From the NCBI GenBank assembly GCA_947069175.1, contig CAMTDV010000018.1, forward strand, positions 39,010,869 through 39,074,868: a stretch of 64,000 nucleotides of DNA, in the 5' to 3' direction. Source of the stretch: Scalesia atractyloides. Lineage: Eukaryota > Streptophyta > Magnoliopsida > Asterales > Asteraceae. Position numbers and translations under genes: made by a program. This document shows, one piece after another, positions 41,460 through 52,021 of the stretch. How positions within the stretch are numbered: the first letter of the stretch is position 1; each line of letters starts with the position of its first letter. Below the pieces are notes generated by a model. That model searched no databases. It was not told where the DNA came from and saw only the letters and a list, made by a program, of their open reading frames with translations.

Positions 41460-42720
41460 AATAATAAATCCTACCTGGAACTTCTCATAACCGCCTGATA
41501 ATGCCTCTGATCCTTTGGCAAGAATACTTATATATAGGAAGTACCAGCGGCGTATCCACCATATTCTTGCCAAATTTTCATTAGTTTTATCCACAAGTTA
41601 TGATTGGTTACCAAGAAACTAATAAATCCTACATAGAACTTCTCATAACCATCCATTAATGCCTCTGACAAGAATCTTATATATAGGAAGTACCAGTGGC
41701 GTATCCACCATATTCTTGTCAAATTTTCATTGGTTTTAACAGTGAATTATGATTAGTCCTATAACTCTACAATCAATATAACATACATAAATTACCGAAA
41801 TGAAACATATCTGTGCGATCAAGGCTCAATCGAACGGAGCCGATCGTATTGCATGTACTGAAAATGAAATTGTGTGCTCAAGGCTCAATCAAACGGAGCC
41901 GAACATATTGAATGTACTGAAATTGAAATTGTGTGCTCAAGGCTCAATCAAACGGAGCCGAACATATTGAATGTACTGAAATTGAAATTGTGTGCTCAAG
42001 GCTCAATCAAACGGAGCCGAACATATTGCATGTACTGAATATGAATAACTTAACCACACAAACAGCCTATGCATGGAACCTCTCATAATCGCCTGATAAT
42101 GCCTCCGATCATTTGACAAGAATACTTATATATAGGAAGTACCATCGGCGTATCCACCATATCCTTGTCAAATTTTCGTTGACTTTATCCGAAAGTTATG
42201 GTTAGTTCGATGCGACTCTACTACAAACACCACAACCACAAGATACTAATAATGAAATTGTATGTGCGCTCAAGGCTCAATCAAACGGAGCCGAACGTAT
42301 TGCATGAACTTGAAATGTAAATTGAACTGTGCACTCAAGGCTCAATCAAACGGAGCCGAGCGTATTGCATGAACTTGAAATGTAAATTGAACTGTGCACT
42401 CAAGGCTCAATCAAACGGAGCCGAGCGTATTGCATGAACTTGAAATGTAAATTGAACTGTGCACTCAAGGCTCAATCAAACGGAGCCGAGCGTATTGCAT
42501 GAACTTGAAATGTAAATTGAACTGTGCACTCAAGGCTCAATCAAACGGAGCCGAGCGTATTGCATGTACTTGAAATGTAATATTACGTAACCGATCAAGG
42601 CTCAACAAACGGAGCCGATCGTGCGGGCACGCCAAGATCAACCACATAATAAAATGGGGATCCAACTCAACCTCGATGGATGGGGAGCCACGGCCTCGGC
42701 AAAATCGTATACTGAAAACA
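41460..42720 (-). repeat. Hairpin array after gag in A2
   Basis: Three H1 hairpins (41514-41574, 41666-41722, 42112-42172) and about ten H2 hairpins (41810-42050, 42250-42620). The first H1 has arms TTTGGCAAGAATA/TATTCTTGCCAAA, a compensated pair of changes against A1. H2 copies from 42325 read GCACTCAAGGCTC/GAGCCGAGCG, also with a compensated change (CTC/GAG for ATC/GAT). H2 units from 42316 repeat every 62 bp almost perfectly. Confidence 0.85.
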
Positions 42721-42750
42721 ATATATAATATATAATATACCATAATTACT

Positions 42751-44193
42751 CTAACAGTCTACACATGTGATAAAGAAAACATAAGACTGAACAACAGGAG
42801 TTGGATCTGGATCTTCGGCGAAGAGGACTAGCTGAGTATCTTCATCAGGGCCGTCATTATCTTCGACAGGGTTGGCGTTGATATTGAAAACTCTTCCTCT
42901 TGCTAGTGGCATAGTGGTTGGGTTTTCTTGGTTTACTTGGTTAACTGGGTTTGATTGGGCTTGAGTGTTGATAATGTTAACCAATTGAGGGCATGTGTTT
43001 CTAAGGTGGGTAGGGTCGCCACAATTGAAGCAAGCTCGAGCATATGGGAACATGGGGTATTGAGGTTGGTGATAAGCTTGGGCCATGTTTTGAGTAGGGG
43101 TAAAGGTTTGGTCTTGAAAGGTGCGACAAACATTGCTCAAATGACCATAACGTCCACAAGTTGTACATAGCCGGCAAGGTAAAGTAAGGGGATGGTGATA
43201 AAAACAGTGGTTGCATTGAGGGTGAGGTCCAAGATATGGTTTCTTATTTGGGTAAGCTGAATTGGGTGCCACTTGGGTGATTGGGACAGCTCGGATGGAT
43301 ATAGCGTGAAAAACGGGTTGATTTCGTTGGGTAGCAGCGAAAAGTCGCCCGACTCTTTTTCTCTTAGGGTTGGGTTGAGAAGGGGATTCGGGTTGAGAAG
43401 GGGATTCGGGTTGAGAAGGGGATTCGGTGGTTTCAGTTGATTCTTTATCCTTCTTCTTCTCCTCCTTGAAGTCTTTGTTTCGGATTCGGTTCTCGGTGAG
43501 CTCTGTTGCTAGCTCCATTGCTGCTTCCAAAGTTGCAGGCTTGGTACTTATCACAGGGTCTTGAATCTTTGACGGAAGACCACGAATGTAGTGCTCGATC
43601 AAACGGTAGAGGGGAGTAAACATGTTGGGAACCATTTGATGTAATTCGAGGAACCTTTTGTTGTAGGTGGTGTGGTCTCCTTCCACTTGCTTCAATGAGT
43701 AAAATTCATCTTCTAGCTTCTTGATTTCGCTCCTTGGGCAAAATCGTCTGGTCATGATTTCCTTCAATTCGTTCCAAGTTAAGGACATAGCATCTTCCAC
43801 ACCTCGTTTGGCCTTCTCTGTGTTCCACCAAGTAAGTGCTATCCCATATAGTCGACCGGTAGCATAACGCACTTTGCGATCATCAGGGCAATCGCAATTT
43901 AGAAAAGTATTCTCCATTTCTTCAAACCAATGGAGGAGTGCGGTGACACCTTCAGTTCCTTTATATTTCGGAGGGTCGCATGATTTGAAATGCTTGTAGG
44001 TGCATTTAGTGGTGTTTGGGGAAGAGTTGAAAATGTTTTGGTTTGCTTGATTGACAGGATTATTGGTAAGTGCTTGTTGAACTTGGATTACAATGTTGGG
44101 TATTACGGCAGCCATTTGTTGAGCGATTAAGGTAGCCATGCGTTCGCGGGCTTTTCCTGCTCTCATCTTCCTACGGGCGAGGTTAGAAGACAT
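42751..44193 (-). CDS. Gag protein of element A2, intact, 480 aa
   Basis: Ortholog of the A1 Gag and uninterrupted. It begins MSSNLARRKMRAGKARERMA. The Gag domain has LLHWFEEMENTF, ALTWWN and IMTRRFCPRSEIKKLEDEFY. A basic stretch and a threefold ESPSQP repeat (coded by an 18-bp tandem repeat near 43375-43430) precede PKRKR. Cys/His clusters are CNHCFYHHPLTLPC, CTTCGRYGHLSNVC (complete) and CFNCGDPTHLRNTC. The frame ends beyond ARGRVFNINANPVEDNDGPD with 14 more residues than A1 and no protease. Intact Gag in two separately inserted copies suggests it is needed for mobility. Confidence 0.94.
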   Translation of the reverse strand: MSSNLARRKMRAGKARERMATLIAQQMAAVIPNIVIQVQQALTNNPVNQANQNIFNSSPNTTKCTYKHFKSCDPPKYKGTEGVTALLHWFEEMENTFLNCDCPDDRKVRYATGRLYGIALTWWNTEKAKRGVEDAMSLTWNELKEIMTRRFCPRSEIKKLEDEFYSLKQVEGDHTTYNKRFLELHQMVPNMFTPLYRLIEHYIRGLPSKIQDPVISTKPATLEAAMELATELTENRIRNKDFKEEKKKDKESTETTESPSQPESPSQPESPSQPNPKRKRVGRLFAATQRNQPVFHAISIRAVPITQVAPNSAYPNKKPYLGPHPQCNHCFYHHPLTLPCRLCTTCGRYGHLSNVCRTFQDQTFTPTQNMAQAYHQPQYPMFPYARACFNCGDPTHLRNTCPQLVNIINTQAQSNPVNQVNQENPTTMPLARGRVFNINANPVEDNDGPDEDTQLVLFAEDPDPTPVVQSYVFFITCVDC

Positions 44194-44991
44194 CTACAAT
44201 GAATACATGACAAGGGTATGAGTTGGATGCTTTTGAGATCATGGGTCGCATTCAAGAATGAACATTCATAAAATAATTATACCAAAAATACTACATCCAT
44301 AGGATGTCTTGGGCTTTGCTCGCTGTTAGGCCCGTCATGCCGCCATACTTTACCTTATGTAATCATGTGGGCCCCATGAATTACCGGTTTTTCATATGGT
44401 TCGCACGGTTTCTGCCTGGTTGCGTACACAAAACCCGGTGAAAATCGAGAAATATGTATACAGCGTGTGATGTTCGGAATGTGTCCAGGTGTAGACACGG
44501 TGACACCTCAAAGTAGGGTTAGTTCGAACGACGTTTGGTGTGGCATGCTTTGGCCTAATAGGTCCTTCGTACTCTCATCGTTGGTCCCCAGGTAGGCAAA
44601 CTGGTCCGTTATATTGGATTTATACGAATGCCAGCCTAGACAGGACGTTCCGACTACCGGTACTCGTACCCTTCCAGTTACTACATGCCCGTCGCAGAAC
44701 TTACTTTGATGAGATTTGAAAATTGCATAAAATCTTTGGATAACGAGAATATGAAAATAAATTGAACACATGAACATCGATATATGTATAATGAATATGT
44801 ATATATGTATAATGAATATGTATATGAGCATGTATGTTTGACTGAAATGTAAACAAATATGAAACAAATAAATATCACAAGTTTGTATGTAACCACTTAA
44901 TCAATTTAAAATTTTAGGCAGACTATAGTATAGGCTCTAAGGGTCTAATAACCTATCCTATATCCCTATAGTCATGGCTCTGATACCAATC
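44194..44991 (-). other. Leader and primer site of A2
   Basis: Close to the A1 leader. The block shared with A1 and B2 is at about 44587-44700. GGCTCTGATACCA at 44976-44988 is the primer site, three bases from the LTR. Confidence 0.8.
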
Positions 44992-47627
44992 TGTCACACC
45001 CCGACCCGCAGCGGATAAGGTGATCAGGGCATGATTGGGTTATCATCAAAGCTCATGACATTTATTAAATGTTTCATATTCATTAATACAAATTAAATGA
45101 AAGTTTACAATAGTGATACAACATGATCTAACTAACAATCTAACTCCTTTGTTCTCTTCTAAGGCATATCCTATGTTATCCTTGCTTCAACCTGTTCACC
45201 TGTATCATGTGTAAAAAGGTTTTTGGATCAACATAATGTTGGCGAGTGAATCCTATGGAAAACATTTGAACAATTTATTTAAATTGATTATGAAATATGT
45301 GCACAACCAAACATGAATAAAATTAGATGTACTTGATCAACGATCATAATATGTTAAATGAAACACTCATGAATAATAATGGAACAATTAAAGGCACGCG
45401 ATGCTCAACTCGTCTCTCACGAGGAGCTGAGGGGCCTGATGAATGAATTGCATAAACATGATAATATGAATAACACAACTACAAACAATATAAACTCAAT
45501 GAAAACACACATGAACAATAATGAATTTGAATTGAAGCACGCGATGTTCTACTCGTTTCCCACGAGGAACTGATGGGCTTATTGTATGAGTTTCATGTAA
45601 TTTGACAAACGGAAAATAAATCACAACAATAAATCAATCTAAGATTAAGTCATGATGTGGTATGGCACAAGTTTAAATAAATAAATTAATTAATTCAAAA
45701 CACATGACACACCCCAAAACGTGTAATTTAAAAGGGGGAATTGTAAGATTCACTCACAGTGGGTGCGTTCGGTTGATGATGATGAATGCACGCGAAGTGG
45801 TTTTAACCACGAGTGAGATTTAACCTAGATAAATCGCATTATGGTTTGGTGAGTAAACGGATTTTATTAAACTATTTTAGTAGGATTGTTGGGTGTATTT
45901 TTGTGAGTTTGAGGCTATTTTCAAATCTTAAAAATGTTATTTTTAAGTATTTATAATTGATTTTTACTTAAAATAATTAAATAAAAATAATAAAAATATT
46001 TTATTTTTTTCTGCTACAGTAACATTGACCAGTTGACTTTGACTGGTCGTTGACCGGTTTTGAGGCATATTGTTGTGCGCTGTGTGAGGCTCGAACCCGA
46101 GACCTCTCGTACGCGTGCACGCAGCTCTACCAACTGAGCTACGTGTCTAACCCGTTATATATCCGATTTTAATTACATATATACATTAATTAACATTAAC
46201 AGAAAATCATTTTTATTTTAAAAACAATTTAAGCGGCTCGGCGGTGCGCTCCACAGGTCTCGAACCCGGGACCTGTGGGTTAATATAACACACAGTCCAC
46301 CGCTGGACTGTGTGTTCAACATGTTATATAACTTGATTTTTATTATACTTAAAGACAATTTAGTTGTTTCCTTTTTCTGCCTTCTTTAAAAAAAATAGAT
46401 AATTGTCCGAGTCGGTGCTGATGACCGGACTCGAACTCGTGACCAGCGATATAAACAAACACACAGTCCACCGCTGGACTGTGTGTCTAACTTGGTTATT
46501 TTCCGGTTATTAATATACTTAACATATAACTAATGTGACTCCGGTTCAGTAAAATAAAAAATGGATTTTTATTAAGGCAGCGTGTGTGAGACGGGATTCG
46601 AACTTGAGACCTTTTGCGTTTTATATGTGCACACAGTCCACCGCCGGACTGTGTGTCTAACCCGATTTATTTCATGATTTTAATTAAACTTATATGATAA
46701 AAAGTCTTCATCTTCTTCACTGAAAGAATAACCAGAAATCGGGTCTGACTGGTTCGAGCTTTTGATCAAATTTCATTAGCGTTTTAGGTTAATTACTGGT
46801 AATATAGAAGTAAAAAGAAAAGGAAAATAAGCGTGAGGTATACCGACTCGTTTCCTCTGTTTTCCGGCAGAATTCCGGCGACAGAAAAACAACTCCGGTG
46901 TCTGGTGCCTTGCAGCAGAAAGTCTCCGGAAAGCTTGGAAAGAGTAAGGGTGACTTTGGTATAAACTTAGGAGGTTCAGTGAGGTTCAAAAATTAAAACT
47001 CGGTTTTCCGGCGAAAAACAGGACAGTTCCGGCGAGTGGAATTACGCCGAGAAAAGGTGTGATTTTTGTGCGAAAGTGTTTGTAGACGGTTGTGGGTCAT
47101 TTTATAAGGGAAAATCGAAATGTATTTGGTCTGATTTTGGACTGCATTCATCGGGTTAAGTTTTCCGGCGGTTTTGAAAAGTGTCGCGGACTTCAAACAT
47201 CGGTTATAACCGATATGTAATTAAAGGTTTACGTTATAACGTAAATCGTAGTTAAATCTGGCGAATATTCCGGGATTCCGACGACTGAACCGTTTGGGCG
47301 CCGATTTTGAATTCGTAATGTTATTATATCAATTAAATGGTTGCAATATATAACAAACAGATCAAGCGGCGCAGTGGTTTGTGTGTGTGAGGATAAAACT
47401 CTTGCTGATTCGGTACAGACCCGGGTTCGAAACCCGGCAGATGTAATTTATTTTTATTTTGCGATTTTTGACGGTTTTTCAAAAACTAAATATATATTCA
47501 CGTATAATAATTGATTATGGATCGTTTAAAAATGTTTTGGACATTTAATTCGAAACGAAAATTTTGACTGACTGTTCGGTTACTAAACGGAGCGGGTTTG
47601 GTAAATCCGTTTTTGACGGATGTTACA
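44992..47627 (-). repeat. 5' LTR of A2
   Basis: Nearly identical to the 3' LTR. tRNA-like modules: minus strand 46075-46153, 46237-46319, 46415-46493, 46585-46663; plus strand 47365-47440. TATA box 47099-47108. Confidence 0.92.
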
Positions 47628-47632
47628 AAAAC

Positions 47633-48500
47633 AAAATCTTTTTGTATTTTTGTAAGTTTATGCTAAAACACACTGAAAATCTTTTTGATTTTAATCTGTA
47701 ACGCAGTATGTACAGAAACAATAAACTATGCACAAACATATTTACAGACATATTTTTGTAAATTCGTGTCTAAGGATCATATCAGTTGATTGAGACATAT
47801 CACCAGTACTGTTGACCTTTTGATGACTAGTTTTAAACTTGTTTACCAAGATTGTCGATATGTTTGTCCACCTTGAGAGCTCAGGTTAATACCACCGTAT
47901 CGACAAGGAGATGAAGGCTCGACTTTAAGGTAGTGTTCCACTTAAGGAATCTTTTAAGCAATGCAAATGATTAGATCTTTTGATTCTTTTCAGCTTTGCA
48001 TGCAGTTTAGGGGTTTTTAGCAAAAGCATTATAGAAGTTCTAGGCTATTGCTTCCGCAAAATCAGAAGAACTTGTATAATACCCCAGATATATCTATAAA
48101 GACCTCGTATCTCAGAATCAAGAAATCTCTCAAACGAAATTTCGGAGTACTAAGTCCATATATCCGAGAGATGTGAATCCACAAGATTAAGCAGTTGTAA
48201 AATTTAGTTTATATCTCAGAAACAATTTACAGAATGTGTAAAGTCTATCGACACATCCACAGTAAGACTTGTTTATCACTTTTAAACTTTACATTTCTTT
48301 AGCATACTGTGATAGTCCACTGATGTACTATCATTTCCTTTGTGACACTAAGTTCTTTTTGTCTTTTTCAATGTTTTTGTACTTTTTGAGTTTTCAAATG
48401 TTTTTGAATTTTCAACTTTTTCATATGTTTTTGTATTTTCTCAAATATTTCTCCCCCTAAAATCACAAACATATTTTTGTATTTTAGTTTTTAAGAAATA
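47633..48500 (-). other. C1 spacer after pol
   Basis: Non-coding. The minus strand has TAGGGGGAGAAATATTTGAG at about 48442-48461, a purine tract typical of the region after pol in SIRE-type elements, followed by A-rich sequence with repeated AACATATGAAAAA/ACATTTGAAAAC words. No gene seen. Confidence 0.6.
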
Positions 48501-49660
48501 CTAATCTAAAATATATACAAACCAATGTGGATCATGTGAACTCGTCGTCCGATCCATATTCAACCCTGCTTCTGCACCTGTCAGAAATTTTTTAATACCG
48601 TTAAGCCTTATTAGATATTTAAATCTTGTTAAAGGAAAAGCTTTTGTATATAAATCAGCTTTTTGTTCATCGGTGTGGATTTTTTCTATCCGTACCAACT
48701 TCTTTTCGTAGCAGTCACGAATGGAGTGATAAGGAATTTCAATGTGTTTAGTTCGTGAGTGATGAACAGGATTTTTAGTGATGTCGATTGTTGCCTTGTT
48801 ATCTACATATAAAGGCGTATCAAGAAATTGCAATCCAAAGTCCCTCATCTGTTGTTGAATCCATAGGATTTGAGAACAACAGCTAGAAGCAGAAATGTAT
48901 TCTGCCTCACAGGTAGAAAGAGAGATTGTGGTTTGTTTCTTGCATTGCCACGTTACTAATCTAGTTCCGAAGAACTGGCAACCAGCCATCGTAGATTTAG
49001 AATTCAGCTTGTCCACCCCAAAGTCCAAATCAGCGTATCCCGTCAGATCAAAATTATCGTTCTTTGGATACCACAAGCCGACGCTTGGACATCCCTTCAG
49101 GTAACGGAATATTCGCTTGACTATCTGCATGTGTGATACGCGGGGACTGGACTGATATCTCGCGCAAAGGCAGGTAGGATACATGATATCTGGGTGAGAT
49201 GCCGTAAGATACATAAGAGATCCTATCATCGACCGATAGAGCGTATCATCCAATTTGGTTCCTGTTTTGTCAATGCAAATTCCATGATTCAGCGCCAGAG
49301 GAGTCGAAAGCAGATTCAAGCTATCCATTTCCAACTTCTTCAGAATATCGTGAACGTATTTGGTTTGATGAATGAATATGCCGTCTTGTAACTGATCGAC
49401 CTGTAATCCGAGGAAGAATTTCATTTCGCCCATACAAGACATCTCGAATTTCTTCTTCATGATCTTTTTGAACTCTTTGCAAAGACTATCATCTATTGAA
49501 CCAAAAATGATATCATCCACATAGATTTGTACGATGATTAGATGATTTCCGACTTCTTTGGTAAACAATGTACTATCCACTGTGCCTCTCGTAAAACCAT
49601 TTCCAACGAGATGTTGAGATAACGTCTCGAACCAAGCTCTCGGGGCTTGATGTAATCCGT
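48501..49660 (-). pseudogene. RT C-terminal half and RNase H of Copia C1
   Basis: An open frame of 359 codons: MDSTLFTKEVGNHLIIVQIY then VDDIIFGS (YVDD box), MGEMKFFLGLQVDQLQDGIF, YRSMIGSLMYLTASHPDIMY. RNase H follows with GYADLDFGVDKLNSKSTMAG (usually YSDADFAG), SLSTCEAEYISAS, LYVDNKATIDITKNPVHHSR and TKHIEIPYHSIRDCYEKKL. It ends normally after TKAFPLTRF plus a tail. It is the best-kept part of C1. Upstream, LDKALYGLHQAPRAWFETLS lies in another frame. Confidence 0.92.
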
Positions 49661-50570
49661 ATAAGGCTTTGTCTAGGAGATAAGCTTTGTTCGCGTAGCT
49701 AACTGGTACACCTTAAAACCTTTCCAAGCTGCGAATGCAAGGAAAATGCGGATTGACTCTAAACGTGCAACCGGTGCATAGACTTCCGTATAGTCAATTC
49801 CTTCTTGCTGGTGGAAACCTTTGACAACCAACCAAGCTTTGTTTCTAACAATCACACCTCGATCATCCCTTTTACACTTGAAGACCCACTTCGTATCTAT
49901 CACTTTCTGCTTAGGTGGTACGTCAACAAGCCTCCAGACTCCCAGTTTCTCAAACTGTAACAACTCTTCTTGCATTGCTATCAACCAATTCTCATCACCC
50001 AGAGCTTCATTCATGGTCTTCGGCTCTATTTGAGATATGAAACATGAATAATAACAATATTCTTGAGTAGGAGCCACTCGGGTATAGAAACAACTTAATG
50101 CGTTGTTAATTTGGCTTCTTGTTCACACACCAGTCTGTAACTCTCCAATAATGTTTGTTGAATGATGATAAGAATAAGATCGTGGCATCTCCTCGCTGGG
50201 AACATCAAGTGAGCTATTCTGATTTGAAACATTCAGATCAACGATCAAATCAACTTCAGGAGCACTAGATGTAGCTTCATTTTGATTACTCGGGCCAACA
50301 GATTGATTCAACATGTTGGATATCTGCTCGGATTCTTCATCGGAAGAATATTCTCCATCATCATCGAAAGTTGGAGCTTCATCAGAATCGAAATTCTGAT
50401 TCTGAGAAGTATTTGGCACTGAGGTTGCATTTCCCGGTTCGTGGAAACATTTGCTGGAGTTGTAATAGGTGTTACTTCTACTTCAGAAAATTGTTCAACC
50501 GGAACACCACTATTACTCAGACCTGCACCAGAAGATGAAGTGAACCAGTGGGTTGATTACCCACAATTGG
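49661..50570 (-). pseudogene. RT N-terminal part and IN-RT linker of Copia C1
   Basis: The frame 50077-49673 gives EPKTMNEALGDENWLIAMQE, VDVPPKQKVIDTKWVFKCKR, GIDYTEVYAPVARLESIRIF and FKVYQL, then jumps to the LDKALYGLHQAP segment. The stretch with the first catalytic Asp (normally DVKSAFLYG) and about 35 residues after it is missing. This is a deletion, not only a frameshift. 50123-50419 is an acidic linker (SDEAPTFDDDGEYSSDEESE). Confidence 0.88.
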
Positions 50571-50582
50571 CCTTATAATATG

Positions 50583-51060
50583 TTATTGGTTTGCCGACTG
50601 TTGAAGATAATAAAGAGCTGCAAGTTCTTCATCAGACGGTTCTTCCGGCAAGTCGAATGACTTCCACAAATCTTGGTAATTGAACAACCACGCATCGCCT
50701 TTCCTCTGAATAGGAGTTGTGTACCGAAAGCAATCTACGTGTTGTGCTTCGATCACCTTTCTCAAAGCAGGAACATAAACTCTTCTTAGCGGACTAGAAT
50801 AACCAACGAAGAAACCTTCAAGCTTTTTAGCACCAAATTTTCCATCTTGATCAATTACTGTGCATGGTGCACCAAACGGCTCTAGATATTTCAGATTTGG
50901 TTTCCTTCGATTGATCATTTCGAAACATGTCTTTTTAGTCGGTTTGATAGTTAAGACCCTATTCAAAGTATAGCATGCCGCTGCAACCGCCTCACTCCAA
51001 AAGCTAACAGGAAGTTTAGAGTCTGCAAGCATTGTTCTTGTTGTTCGATCAATGTTCTAT
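50583..51060 (-). pseudogene. Integrase C-terminal part of Copia C1
   Basis: SFWSEAVAAACYTLNRVLTI, RRKPNLKYLEPFGAPCTVID, GKFGAKKLEGFFVGYSS and VYVPALRKVIEAQHVDCF, the GKK/GKL-like end of Copia integrases. It follows the core after a frameshift near 51040-51070 (the AERKN region with the catalytic Glu is partly readable). Confidence 0.88.
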
Positions 51061-51072
51061 TCTTCCTCTCAG

Positions 51073-51990
51073 CTACGCCATTTTGTTGTGGAGTATACGG
51101 TGCACTAAATTCGTGCAGAATCCCTTTGGCGTTGCAAACTCTTTCATCTTGTTGTTCTTGAATTTCGCGCCATTATTGCTTTGAATCCGTCTGACAGGCA
51201 GATGATATAGATTTTCGAGCTTCTTGAAAACAATCACCAGATTATCGAATGTTTCATCCTTGGATTCTTGAAAGAAAACCCACGAATATCGAGAGTAGTC
51301 ATCTGTCACGACCAAACAATATAGATCTCCGGATATACTTCGTACATTTACCGGTCCAAAAAGATCTATATGTAGACGTTCAAGCGGCAACTTAATAGAA
51401 TTCAGAATCTTCTTTGGATGTGATTTCTTCTTCTGCTTCCCTTTATTGCATTCCAGACAGTGATCCGTCATGTGGAAGCTTCGAAGATTCACCCCCTTGA
51501 CTAAATCATTATGAACCAGAAAATTCATTTTTCTCAAATGTATGTGTCCCATTTTTCTGTGACATAAAATTGAATCTTTCTCCGTGGCTTTAGTGACAAA
51601 ACATTGAGCCGAATTTGATGATGTTGTAGCGTTGCCCGTATCTAACACATAAATATCATTTTCACGCGGCGCCTGCATGAGAATCCAATCATCCGGAATT
51701 ATGAAACCCGGCTTAAGTATCATACACTCTTTGTTGTTGAAGTGAACTGTGAACTGCTTGTTGCAAATCTGTGATATACTTAGAAGATTGTTCTCTAGCT
51801 CAGCAGTGTAATTCACACGATCAAACGATACAACGTCATTGGAAAGTTTTCCTTCGGCAACGATCCTTCCTCCTTGATTACCGGCAAAGCCAACATATCC
51901 ACCGTTTATAGCTTTGATGTCGAAGAGAAGAGCTTTCATCCTTGTCATGTGTCTTGACGCTCCACTATCTAGAATCCACTTTGAAAGAAT
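51073..51990 (-). pseudogene. Protease and integrase core of Copia C1
   Basis: After a TAG at about 51984 the frame reads WILDSGASRHMTRMKALLF (D-S-G protease site). ENNLLSISQICNKQFTVHFN follows, then the H-H-C-C zinc part (HRKMGHIHLRKMNFLVHND, HCLECNKGK). LHIDLFGPVNVRSISGDLYC and VVTDDYSRYSWVFF carry the core's first Asp, and RRIQSNNGAKFKNNKMKEF corresponds to the second (SDNGxEF), with Asn in place of Asp. So the integrase core has lost a catalytic residue. Confidence 0.9.
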
Positions 51991-52021
51991 AGATCTCTAG
52001 AGCCCCTGCACACATTATCAT

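Larger units (their letters stand above)
38076..47627 (-). mobile_element. Gag-only LTR retrotransposon A2 (TR-GAG-like)
   Basis: Same family as A1. LTRs 38076-40712 (2637 bp) and 44992-47627 (2636 bp) flank an internal region with purine tract, hairpin array, gag, leader and primer site (44976-44988). AAAAC is duplicated at 38071-38075 and 47628-47632. The only LTR difference I noticed is one base in TTATTATTCC/TTATTTTCC (39580/46498), so insertion was very recent. It sits inside C1, itself inside B2. Gag is intact and no pol is present. Confidence 0.93.

Noticed and set aside
48265..48480. T-rich stretch as a gene or terminator
   Set aside because: On the sense strand it is the purine-rich spacer after Copia pol; no ORF or hairpin of note.
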